Assembly (NCBI RefSeq): GCF_963576615.1
Contig: NC_088714.1
Location: forward strand, 65,759,167 to 65,823,166
Source of the DNA: Watersipora subatra
Taxonomy: Eukaryota; Bryozoa; Gymnolaemata; Cheilostomatida; Watersiporidae
Length of the DNA stretch: 64,000 bases
Direction: 5' to 3'
In this document: piece by piece, positions 12,421 through 24,500 of the stretch
Numbering within the stretch: the first letter of the stretch is position 1
Layout: each line of letters opens with the position of its first letter
Notes under the pieces: generated by a model
The model's database searches: none
The model's input: only the letters and a program-made list of their open reading frames with translations
Told to the model about the DNA's origin: nothing
Made by a program: the position numbers and the translations under genes

Positions 12421-12868
12421 TGTTTGAGTGGTGTTTAAAAATTCTCGTTGGTATGGAAGAAGTCTAGGTGGCGCAGACGTAGCAGTTTTGTATCAACAAA
12501 GTCACCACAGGAAAACTTGAATAATATGTTGTCTAATCACAAGGAATAACTCGTTCAAAGGCTATAGATTCTTTAGAAGGTACAATAATGGTTTTATTTT
12601 AATAACTGATGATTAACATATATGCATTGGCTTAGATGCCATTTTGTAATATCTGCCATTTTATAAGGTTTTATACTCAGCCGATGTTATCATCTGTCCT
12701 AATAAATATACATATTTTTTAATCTCTTTTCATTCGCTATTTTCTCCAGTTTTAGTTTTAGTTTGTATGCGCTACAGCGTGTAAGGAAGATAAGTATCAC
12801 ATGAGTCAGGACTTGACCATGTATATCGCTTGCTGTCACTATAGCTTCTCTTAAATACCAGGTATATA

Positions 12869-13493
12869 CAGTCATACCTCGACATACAAGCTCAATGTGT
12901 TCTGTGACTGAACTCCTTCGTCAATTTACTCTTGTCTCAAGGTACTATTTCCTATATAAAATAACTAAATATAAATTAATCCGTCACCATACTAGTGCAC
13001 TTCTTTACATTTTTACCTGCGATACATGCGTAGTTACTGATGGTCTGAGAGAGACTTGACAGCAACGCGTTTGGTACACTAAACATATGTAACTGAAACA
13101 TAGAATTTAACCTAAATGAACTTGGTTTACTAAACACACGCTTAATGTTATGTTTTAATCTTTTACTAAACTTACTTTTATTTTGCCATATTGATTTTTA
13201 TTAATCGTTTCTGGTTTGGCGCTTTTTGCCTCGCATTCTGTAAAATCGACCTTTTGCAAACTGATTTGAGGAGAAAGACCGAGTGATGATCTTCTCGAAA
13301 GCAACCTCTCACAGCTTTCGAGGCATACCGTGGCCATTAAGAACCATCCTTGGGCATATAGTGGCCATCGAGAACCGGCTTGTCTGCTCGTATTTCAAAG
13401 ATTACTTGTATGTCAAGGAAGAAACTTGCTCGAAACTCCGCTTGTATCTCGATTTTCTCGTTTGTTGGGACACTCTATGTCAAGGTATGACTG
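12869..13493. mobile_element. Tigger/pogo-like MITE, family A copy 1
   Basis: The left end CAGTCATACCTCGACATAC is mirrored at the right end (complement CAGTCATACCTTGACATAG), with TA preceding the left end. CAGT.ATACCTCGAC termini are typical of pogo/Tigger-type Tc1-mariner relatives. The interior has no transposase. A second copy with the same interior is at about 40457-41820. Confidence 0.75.
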
Positions 13494-13928
13494 CAGTAGA
13501 ATTGGTGTCCTGAAATGAAAATAAGCTTCTAACACCAGGTATATGCTACTGTTGTTGTCTTCTTTTGCTCATGAAATTGCTTGACCATGATTTTAGTTGT
13601 GCATGCTGATAAATGCAGTCTGTTACAGGAAAGAGTCAGCGGTATTGCTGACTTTACCAAGAGCAGAGTTTGCTATAAAAATAGTCACCAGGTTTGGCTA
13701 GCGTTAAATTAAACAATCTCTAAAGGTATTAAGAAGTTGTCTTCTCATTCATAAATTCTACCTTGTTCAGTCAATAAGCAACAGCACGCAGACGTCCTAT
13801 AAAAATTTAGCTAATAAAGGAAGATGAAAAATATTAACAAAATTGGTTGGATGTAGGGTTGGTCTTTTATTACTGCATTATGTAATAGGGAAACTCCATT
13901 AAGTTTTATTAAAGTTCTTATCTCTAGT

Positions 13929-13977
13929 GCTATCAATGATATACAGCCCCCCAGGGGGACTGTATATCATTGGTGCT
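13929..13977. repeat. Short palindrome with C5/G5 centre
   Basis: Inverted repeat with arms ATCAATGATATACAG and CTGTATATCATTGGT around a CCCCCCAGGGGGA centre, giving a stem of about 20 bp with few mismatches. Function unknown; it could be a tiny foldback element. Confidence 0.7.
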
Positions 13978-14290
13978 ATGGACTGATATGTGCCAGTAAC
14001 TAAACACTTACGGTTACGGTGGTCTCCAATGTTGGTGATGGTGGTCTACAATGCTTATATAAATGAACACATTCTTGGTATGCTGCACATGCTATTGTTG
14101 TTATCAAAGGTAGAACAATGTTTCATATAAAAGCTAGCAGAACCAGATATAATTGTAATTAGAGAGGATAGGAAAGCCTTGCTAATTCTACCCTACTGAC
14201 CCACTCGCGTGCAGTTACTGCCAAGAATGGTATCTCTTGAACATCTTATTTAACCACCTGAGAATTTATGGGATAAACTAATTACTAATA
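13978..14290. other. Intergenic, nothing recognised
   Basis: Stretch between the short palindrome and the 49-bp array. No gene-like open frame is seen. Confidence 0.4.
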
Positions 14291-14292
14291 AG

Positions 14293-14829
14293 CATTCTAC
14301 TCACATTGTGAGGGATCGCGTACTACTATAATCATAAAATACATTCTACTCACATTGTGAGGGATCACGTACTACTATAATCATAAAATACATTCTACTC
14401 ACATTGTGAGGGATCACGTACTACTATAATCATAAAATACATTCTACTCACATTGTGAGGGATCACGTACTACTATAATCATAAAATACATTCTACTCAC
14501 ATTGTGAGGGATCGCGTACTACAATAATCATAAAATACATTCTACTCACATTGTGAGGGATCACGTACTACTATAATCATAAAATACATTCTACTCACAT
14601 TGTGAGGGATCACGTACTACTATAATCATAAAATACATTCTACTCACATTGTGAGGGATCACGTACTACTATAATCATAAAATACATTCTACTCACATTG
14701 TGAGGGATCACGTACTACTATAATCATAAAATACATTCTACTCACATTGTGAGGGGTCGCGTACTACTATAATCATAAAATACATTCTACTCACATTGTG
14801 AGGGATTGCGTACTACAATAATCATAAAA
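14293..14829. repeat. 49-bp tandem array, 11 copies
   Basis: Highly uniform 49-bp unit starting CATTCTACTCACATTGTGAG. Each unit contains the palindrome CTCAC-ATT-GTGAG followed by GGATCACGTACTACTATAAT. Units differ by only one to three bases (GGATCGCG, GGGTCGCG and GGATTGCG variants). The copies are contiguous with no spacers, so this is not a CRISPR array. Confidence 0.97.
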
Positions 14830-14839
14830 TTCTAGTGAG

Positions 14840-15890
14840 AAGATAGTTTTTCAATCAAATTGAATTGGCATTCTAGAAAAAAAACTTGGCCCCACAAAGA
14901 GGCCAGAACTCCAAGAATAAGGCTGTCGGTTTGGTTAACTTTGAAGTAATATGTATACTAGTACCTCTGAAATGATAAGTTACGATATATTGGACTGTTA
15001 GTTGTATGTAAGGCTACAAATGCAGTAATGAACAAGGCCTTCTTGACAGTCACATCTATTATGTTGCTGTTAGCAAAATTTCAGTGAGAAGCTTTAAAGC
15101 TAAAGGAAGAATCGCTGAAAAAGCAGCATTAGACAGAGAGACTGGATAATAATAATAGTAGGATTTTAGGAAATAATTTGTGAGATGGAAAGTATTGTTT
15201 CCTGCTCCTTTCACTTCACCATTACAGTGTTGGCTGAATAAAACCAACTCGTTATGTGATAACAGTGAGTCGTGATTGGCAGCGTTTTGTGTGAGGACAT
15301 GCTTGAAAAATACTGGTGATGACTTCGGAGTGAGGCTGACCTACAATATTTCTACTAGACACACAGTACGATCTGCTACAATGTGTGTGACCTTCAGCTT
15401 ACTTTCCAGTTATATTTCAGAGTGTTTGAGTATATGCAGCCATTTAGTAAAATTATGCGTGGGTGGGAGGGAAGGGTGGGTCTTTAGCTACTATCACCTT
15501 GTATCAGCTCTTGGCTCATTCATCATTAGGGTGTTATCAAGTTATTTTACTGGTAATTGAACATTCCTTAATAAAAAGCAACATTTTCTCAAGCAATAAA
15601 CATAGAAAGTGGAAGCTTGCTGGGAAGCCAAAAAAGTGTGTGGTTTTTCTGGCTTGAAATCTGCCTGCAAAATACAAACTTATGGAATGTTTAGGCAGAC
15701 TTGAGGGTTGTTATTCAAAATCTTATGGTTTGTCTTCTGATATAGTAAAGGTGATATAGCCAGCAATCGTAACTTTGGTGGGCTGCGCTATCACTGTGTA
15801 AACAGAAAATTAATGCCAGCCACCGCAATTCCAGAGCAAACAAAGGGTTGACAAGATATAGCTGCTCTTATCTCTACTCTAAATTCGTGG
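14840..15890. other. 5' flank of the ShKT gene
   Basis: Non-repetitive AT-rich sequence upstream of the TATA box of the ShKT-domain gene. Open frames at 15276-15560 and 15463-15657 show no family features. Regulatory content cannot be resolved by eye. Confidence 0.4.
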
Positions 15891-15893
15891 TGT

Positions 15894-15900
15894 TATATAA
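15894..15900 (+). promoter_or_regulatory. TATA box of ShKT gene
   Basis: TATATAA lies 55 bp before the ATG at 15955. Transcription would start about 25-30 nt downstream, leaving a short 5' leader of about 30 nt. Confidence 0.6.
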
Positions 15901-15954
15901 ACAATAAGCTTGGTTGTGAGGAGCCACTTGCTATATGTAACGCTAGCTGTCACC

Positions 15955-17047
15955 ATGACACCTTCACCATTCACCTTTTCTCTTCTATTCCTATTGGTAA
16001 GCGCCTGGCATCATGATGTGCTTTTCTACTACTCACTATTCTCTTTTGTATTATTATTACTCATTTTGTCTCAGGAAACATTTTGACTTTAGTCTGAGCT
16101 TAGAATACAACCTTTGACATCTTTCCAGAATCGCATCTGCTCAAACCTGAGCTAATCTTGAGGCACTGAAACAACCTATGTATGTATTGTCTATTATATA
16201 TTATAATAGTGAGCATATGTTACCATCGCAGGTGGTGCTGCCGTGTGCTGCCAGAACATGTGATAAGAATGTGCCAGACTTACAGGAGTGTGCTCAATAT
16301 GGGAAGTACATCTGCACCATTCCTGAGAGAGCGGCTTACTGTCAGAGGTATTGTGGAATCTGCAAAGATGGTGAGAAGAATACCCAAGTATCAAACAGCA
16401 AGGAGGACGCCAACGAGGAAACAAGCTGTAAAGACACAAACCGACTGTGCGCATTCCGAAAAGCTAGCTGCAAGAACTCATTGGTTGTCAAATCTTTGTG
16501 CAAAAAATCTTGCGGTCTCTGTCTTCCGTCACCAGCTGTTGCCAGAATAATAACCAATACTCATCGGGTTATCGCATCAACATCCACTATCAAATCAACG
16601 GAAAGAACAGCTCCAGCAATGACAACTACAGTGAAATCAACACTACGAACCACCCAAAAGAAAAGTGAAAAGCTGACACATCCATTTATTCACTCCCAAA
16701 AACGCGAGTTACCACCGTGTAACCCCGGTATTCCTGATGCAATAACTTGTGCATTTGAGCCAGATGTTTGCGCAGTTGAAGAGAAAATGATGTTTTGCCA
16801 GCGCTACTGCGGTATCTGTCCCGAGGTACCAGCGGCCACTACTACCCTTCAACCGCCAACGAGTAAAAAAGTGTACCAAAGCAATGTCAAAGGTCCAGTG
16901 CTGGCTCAGCAGCCGAGCTCTGCTAAGGATTCATCGTGCGTGGATCTAACCAACTTTCTCTGTCCTATGTTCAAATGCATGAGTGATAACAAAGAGTTTA
17001 AAAAATTGTGTGAGAAACAAACTTTGTATATCTGTGACAGACAGTGA
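15955..17047 (+). CDS. Secreted protein with tandem ShKT domains
   Basis: Exons 15955-15996 and 16232-17047 join in phase 0 to a 285-aa protein. Exon 1 encodes a hydrophobic signal peptide (MTPSPFTFSLLFLL) that continues into VVLP from exon 2. Three complete six-cysteine ShKT modules follow: about residues 24-58 (ending CQRYCGIC), 75-106 (ending CKKSCGLC) and 171-204 (ending CQRYCGIC). A fourth begins near 248 (CVDLTNFLC) but lacks the final CxxxCxxC pattern. Between modules 2 and 3 and between 3 and 4 are Thr/Ser/Lys-rich linkers, probably O-glycosylated. ShKT modules are found in secreted enzymes, matrix proteins and ion-channel-binding peptides of many animals, so toxicity is not implied. 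Function is unknown. A TATA box and short leader support this start. Confidence 0.85.
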
Positions 17048-18180
17048 CAGGTGCCCTGCCACAAAGCGCATTACTGTAGATTTTCATTTTCCAATCTGAT
17101 ATTCATATTTTCAGTGTCTAAGAATTCTCACCGAATCCGTATCAAACTTACATTGCAGTCTATATTTATTTTTATAATTTAATCGATTTATATCCTGAAG
17201 ACAGGAAGCAGTCCTATAGTCACTTGTGTTCAGCCAATAGAGAACCAGCTTTAATCAACACAACTCTTTTTTATTGCTACATATAGTCTGTTACCATAAC
17301 AATCAAACTGGTCACTTGTCATGTGTAATCTCACTACAATAAGCAGGTGGTAACGTGGGTTGGGGGTGTTGGCAGCGCATACTTGACCGAGTGTAAAACA
17401 AGACAGCAGCAAAGCTTATGTTGATATTTTTACAATGCGACGTGCATGATAGCATAATGTAACATCTTTTGGGTAGAATGTACAATTATTGTATATTTCA
17501 GCTATATCACAGAGGTATATAGAAATAACTTTCCTCGTTTGCCTTGAGGCAATGTAGTTAATTCCTAGCAAAAGGACTATAGTTCTATAATTTTTTAACA
17601 AATTAGGTGTTACTGGCATGCCGCCCCTAGTAGTCTAGGGTGCCTGACAGGTGGTAGGTCCACTACTGAAAACGCAATCGCTAGCGATAGGAAGGACATC
17701 CAGCCTTATGTTGCTCGCTCCACTAAACCAACGAACAAATTAGTTTGCTGTAGGTACCCTGCAGAGGGACCTGCTGAAAGGTGTCAGTTTTATTGGCCGT
17801 TAGTCAAATATTCTACTGAGCAATGACAGAGGTCTCTTGTGACAATAATACTGAGTCAGCCAAATGAGGGCAAGCTAATCATTCCATTTTATATGTCAAT
17901 TTCAGTGCAGTCTCAAGCTTTCATAGGAATGAAATCCTCAGATTTGCTCATGCTCTCTAGTAAATGGAATTACAATAATATTTATAAAACTAATTGATAA
18001 ATTGAATAATCAAACTGTTTAGAGTAAAGTAACATCAGCAAGGAGCAATATCTTCTGCAGAAAGTAGTCAAATATATATTTTAATAGCAATGACACTGAA
18101 ACACGCAGCAACTGATATGAGCTTGACAACAGAAACACACTCATCGAGTTTGCTCAAGTTGTTGATGATGAACAGATGGA
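17048..18180. other. Convergent 3' flanks of ShKT gene and ABHD12
   Basis: About 1.1 kb between two genes that face each other. No repeat array and no gene recognised. It probably holds the 3' UTR of the ShKT gene and, if ABHD12 has a further terminal exon, the end of that gene. Confidence 0.5.
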
Positions 18181-18365
18181 TGCAGAGTCTGACAGAGGCA
18201 TTTATTTAAATATAGATGGCGTCACTGGAAGATTGGAATAGTTGAAAGTTGAGCGATAGATTGGTTACTTCTGAACTTGTTCTGTGCTTGATATAAAGTC
18301 CCTGCAAACAGTTGACTGTTGACTACATTAGAATTAACTCGAAGTAAAAAAGCTCATCATTTTTA

Positions 18366-18521
18366 ACACATATACATGTAACATACTAACAACGGATGTG
18401 AACATGTGATGACTTTTTATGCACATTCATGTAGCGTGTTAGAGAAGGCTGTAAACACACCATGCCTCTTTGAACACATATGCATGTAACATGCTAACAA
18501 ATGTTGTGAGCGTGTGATGCC
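18366..18521. repeat. Two-copy direct repeat, 108 bp apart
   Basis: The sequence around ACACATATACATGTAACAT, continuing through TGTGA..GTGATG, occurs at 18366 and again at 18474. It lies just beyond the last assigned ABHD12 exon and so may be 3' UTR or last-intron sequence. Confidence 0.7.
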
Positions 18522-18542
18522 TGAGATATGAGAAACCCCAAC

Positions 18543-21500
18543 TTACTCTATAATTCTTGGCAATTCAGTGGCTGTACAGATCCATTTGTGCAGTAGACCG
18601 AGTTCCTTAGGAAATGTGTGGAATACAACAGGAGGAAAAGAGTCGGGACGCTTCTTACTCGCTTCGTATAACTAAAAAAGAAAGCCGAACAGAGCCCTCG
18701 CTATAAGTCTTAGAATTATACCACCAGACTTCCAGAGCAATAAGCTTTCCTGAGGAAATGCTGCTAGACATCGAGGATGTTAGACATCAAGGATGTCGGA
18801 CATCATGCAGCGTAAACATACCGAAAAAACTACATTTAAAATATTGCCAGTTTGTTATGAGTAGATGCCAACTGTCAACCTGCAATCAACAATGTTTAAA
18901 ACAATGTGATCACATCAAATTCGAGTAGACTTTTATCAGAAAGTATAAATATTTTTTATCATTTGAAACTTTGTTTGTTTTAGGTCATCTGAGTGCCAGG
19001 ATGTTTCAAGATAAAAAATAAAAAAAATTGATTGCAGTTAAAACGCTCAGAAAAAGAGACGTGCCCAGACTTGCCTATAATGATGCCAATAATCATGTGG
19101 CTGACTGTCTCGCTTACTGTATTCAAGTTACAGTGCTACGCGTCACTATTGACATAGTTTATTGTGTATTTGTTCATGATTGTTACAATAAAACTTTAAA
19201 TACAACCTTGGATACATTGCTATAGATTTCTAAAATGATTTAAAACTTGGTTGGTTAAAACTTTTCTGAATTTTTTTTTCTAAACACTTTGTAAACATAT
19301 GAGTAACCAATGCTGAGACCGTACATCTATCGCTTATAAACAAAAAATGGCACATTTAACATAATCTTGGAGAAGTCTAGGCACGCCTTTTTCTTCTGAG
19401 TGTTTGAACTTCAATCAAGTTTGGTCGATTTTCATCTTGAAACATCTTAGCAGTCAGATCACCTCAAACAAAAAAATTTCCAATGATGAAAAATTACTGT
19501 AAAACCTCTATTTGGATGCCATGGTGCTCTATTTTTCAACCCTTCCCGATAGTGGCAGTCAAATAGAGGTGGCGTTCAAATAAAGGCTGGCGTTGTATTC
19601 TTCAAATAGCTCGTCAGACTTTTAATAAGATAAATTTCACCCTTTTACGGGCAAAACGAATGTCACCTATATTTTGTACTTTTCTTCAGTTGGAGTGACA
19701 TTAACCATTTTAGATACAAAAAAACTGCTAACTCACCTCCAACTTGTTGTAGATCTCTAAATAAATATGCATTAGGAAGCCGAGAAATATCTCTACCAGT
19801 TGATATCTATTGCTTGCAATTGATCTGTGATGATATTATAGCCTGTGCTCTGCTCTGCAATTTGTTGAAGCTTTCAATTTTAATTTCGTTCTAAATTTGA
19901 ACGTATATTTTATTTTATACCAATTTATATAATAATGTTGCATGAAAACTCATAGTACTTATTTATATGTTTGCTATAGTTCGCAGCCAAAGCTGGCTTT
20001 TTATGTGCCATAGAAGAGGAGTTATGGGCGATGATTTATTATAAGTTGAGTGAAGATAACCGCAGGGTTGATATTAAATAATATGCTATAAATCTGAAAA
20101 TTCATATGTAATAGACTAATAAACTATCAAATGCTACAAATATATATTCAATAATAAATAACATAAACAAACCATACTTATAATGTATGCAGAAACAAAA
20201 ACTAACATTTTTGAAATAAAATATTTGCATCTTTTGCTCGGCCAGTTGGGTTCTGATTGTTGCTCGTTGTTCTGGCTGTTCAATACCTTCCAAAATGTCT
20301 GACCTCAACTCTACTTCTGCACTGTTGAGCTAGTCGATATTAGTGTTCAAACAATTTTTTTGGCAGAGCAAAACTTTGACGCGTCACATTTCGAGTAAAT
20401 AACAATAAACTTTCTGTGATGTTGCTTTCAAAGTTTCAATGAAATAACCGAAGAGCTTTGGAGTTGGAAAACAGACTTCGATACAAACAGAAACAATAAA
20501 AAAATTAATTGTTGTTGATGTAACCGAGTCATAATTAGTACGAACGATAGTCGACACTTCTCAATTGATCACTTGCTATTATTGTTTCGTAAAGATCAAA
20601 GAATGTCAAAGTGGTGGTCAAATAGAGGTGGCGTTCAATTAAAGGTGACATTTAATTAGAGGTTTTACGATATCTATGCTATCTAATAGAAATCTACTAG
20701 AATTTCATGTGATCGCATCTTAAAGTGGCACAATATGGCAGTGGATAACAGGCAATTGACAGTTGGCAATTGACAAATAACAATTGACAAATAGCAATAG
20801 GCAAATAAAGTAGACAAATGACAATTGACAAATGGCAATTGACGGTCGGCAATTGAAAGGAAAGCAACTGGCAAGTAACTGGTGAAATTAAACAACTGAC
20901 AAATTAAACAACCGATAAATTGAAACGATAAAAATGATAATTAGTTTATAAGTCATGCAAATAACTGGACTCATACCTTGACTCCAAGTGCATAGGGTAC
21001 AACGATGTCATCCTCCGCGTGCAGTATCAACACTGGCAACTCTATATGACATATGCTGCAAGAAGTCAGTAGTAGTAATGTGTGATATAAGTAACAGTAT
21101 ATGATATGAGTAATAGTGTGTAGTGTAGGTAACAGTATATGATATGAGTAATAGTGTGTAGGTAACAGTATATGATATGAGTAATAGTGTGTAGTGTAGG
21201 TAACAGTATATGATATGAGTAATAGTGTGTAGGTAACAGTATATGATATGAGTAATAGTGTGTAGGTAACAGTATATGATATGAGTAATAGTGTGTAGTA
21301 TAGGTAACAGTATATGATATGAGTAATAGTGTGTAGTGTAGGTAACAGTATATGATATGAGTAATAGTGTGTAGTGTAGGTAACAGTATATGATATGAGT
21401 AATAGTGTGCAGTATAGGTAACAGTATATGTTGAGTAATAGTGTGTAGTATAGGTAACAGTATATGATATGAGTAATAGTGTGTAGTATAGGTAACAGTA

Positions 21501-24500
21501 TATGATGAGTAATAGTGTGTAGGTAACAGTATATGATATGAGTAATAGTGTGTAGTGTAGGTAACAGTATATGATATGAGTAATAGTGTGTAGTGTAGGT
21601 AACAGTATATGATATGAGTAATAGTGTGTAGTGTAGGTAACAGTATATGATATGAGTAATAGTGTGTAGGTAACAGTAAATTAAGTGAGTGAAAAGGGGA
21701 GGAGTAGCGGTATCAGATGGAATCTCATCAGACGGGACAATTTTAATCTATTCCGGTCTCTTCACCTCTACGCATAGCTCAAGAGATAAAAAAGAAAACA
21801 AGCGAAGATGCTAGGAAGAAAGGGTGGAGACACGTACGATAAGTAAAAGGATAAGGAGAGAATACGGACACAAGTATGCGAAGTACAGCAATTAGTAATC
21901 TTATTGAGTGTCAGAGTAAACATAGTATTGGGTATTTGGGTCACTATGACCTACTCAGCGGCTAAAAACAGAAAGGAGAGGCATAAATGGCTGATAACTA
22001 GATGTCTAAGATATCTATGACTCAAAATCTTTGACACTGTATTTCAAGTGTAATACTTGGATAAGATTTGTGAGATAAAACAGTTTGTTCATTTAATAAA
22101 ACATTCACGCCTGTCCAAAGAATATCATTTATATAGTAACTAAACGTTACCTGGTTACCTAGAATAAAATTATATATCAGCCATTGACTGAAACATTTCA
22201 GATGGTTCAAAAGAAACAGCGTAAACTAGACGACAGTATTATTTCCCTCATCCGGTGTTTTTCTATTCAACCAACATATAGTTTGATACACATTAAATCT
22301 ATGAACAACCAAAAACCATCAGGAGTAAAACTCAGTGGAAACATGCATCTCATTGCACGAACACAGTGCTTGACGCGCTCTCAGCTGTAAAATGCAAGTA
22401 TTGCTCAATTGTTGAGGGGCAGCATGTATGTCCTACCCACATTTCTGGAGTGCAAGTCTTCGGGCTACAGCCTGAATATAACAGCCTGAACATAACTTAG
22501 CCTGTCATTCGTGCTCAAGGAGCCCACAGGAAAGATAAGTATTTCTACCTATAAGGATTGCCTCAAAGCGATGGGATCTCTTCCAACTTTTCTCATCAAA
22601 GCTGCCACAGTTGGTAGCTAAGGAAATAGCAAGAAGGCGCTGCTTCTAGAAGCAACCAGAGCCACCCAGTACATTAATAAAAAGTTAGCAGGCCAAACAG
22701 ATCAACCATGAGATAGTGTTAAAAATAGTGCAGAGCGAGTAAAATTATAAACAGTTCTCTTAGAGATGAGCTTACAACGGAAGCACAAAAAAAGCAAAAG
22801 ATAAAAAATGTGATGGAGTTGTCACAACAATAAAGTTGCCATGGCATGAAACTTACTGTTCTAGAACAGTGACGACGCCCTCTTCTCATTATGATATCAT
22901 AATTTTAATGGTATGGTGATGGTAGTTATTACCTCTTTACAATTAGATTTGCATAAAGTTGTGTTAACAACAGATTTAGCAGAGCTTTATGGATTACTCT
23001 ATGGATTAGATTTGAAGGTTGTCATGTCGAAAAGGATGCCTCAGCTTCTCTTCGACCTTCACTAGGGGTGTTAGAAACCAGAAAAGAAGTACTCACTGCT
23101 CATCATTTTGAAGGTAGATTCCATAAGAGTGCATTGCTTCAAGAAAAACATCATCAAACCACCAAAGCAGGCGGACGACCTTAGAGAAGGGGTGCTCTAG
23201 AGCCGCCTCAAAGACATTGTTGAACGGAGACTCGAGAATTAAGGCTCTAGGATATTCTTCCTTCTGTTCTGTGAGAAACCTCACAGCTTTGGTGGCAATA
23301 CTACAATAACGCATGATCAGTTGTGCTTTACATACACTACACTGTAGTATAGCATATGTAAGTAATATTGATTCAACTTAACGCTTTGCAGGTAACAGAA
23401 ATTCATGGTTAGGATATTTTACGCTCACTAACAGGTACATGTACATGTAGGTCTACCGTGTCAGGCTATCAATACCAATACCTTGTCTAGTTTAACATAA
23501 CCCTAAAGACATGGTACATACAGACACACCCGATAAAAATTCATTTGCGCCATGTTCATCTGTCTGTTTGTCATTAAGGGAAATAATGACCCAATGGATT
23601 AGAATGTATACCCCAATAAAAAAGATTTATTTTTATTGAGGGAGGACAACTTCAATACTTTCAGAGAAAACCACTCCACTAAAACTACATTGTATAAGGA
23701 GCTAAAGTCATCAAACGAAGCACATGCTGTAAAACGTTCAGTCATTATTTGTTCAGCCTTACGACAGCGATATCAGGCAACAGAATAAAGATGGCAGCCT
23801 TACAGTTCTCAAGTATCCAGTTAGAAGCCTCCACCTCTATTCATAAATATTGAATCCTTAAATGTTGACTTGCAACAAAATTCACATTACAGTTATTTGG
23901 TATCAAAAGATTCACCATGTCTTACTCGGTTGTGTTGTAGGTGCCAAATACATGGAAATGTGATTACAAGCTCTTAAAAGCTCAAAAACGAAAAGCCGCC
24001 GTAAATTGGAATCTATTTATCTAGCGTAGTCATTACAGTTTGGTTATCGTATTGTCACGTGATGTTCTCACGTGAATTGAAATGCCAATAAAAAGCTCAA
24101 TCTACTAGAAATTCCACTGTCATACAGCCCACGGCCAAAGTGATATTGGAAAAAAGAAAGGGTACTGATGGTTGAGAAATGCAATATTAGCAGTCAAATG
24201 GCACTGCAGTGCAATAGGATAACTGCAATGGTAGCTGTAATGTACTGGGTGTGGGTGTTATTATATACAACAAACAGCAATAACGAAAGGAAAAGATTAT
24301 ATGTTTATATCTCTCCCCCTACAATAGGAGAAATGCAATATTGGCCAATATTAGTAGTAAAATGCACTGATATTATTAGAATAACCAATATTATTAATAT
24401 AGTAATAATATAAAACCAATGCACAATTTTGTTTACATTTCAGAACATCATAGCTAACAATATCGAGAAGTGATATTTATATAGATGTTTAAAAAATCTA

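Noticed and set aside
14293..14829. CRISPR array
   Set aside because: The 49-bp units are contiguous with no variable spacers, in a eukaryotic genome without cas genes.
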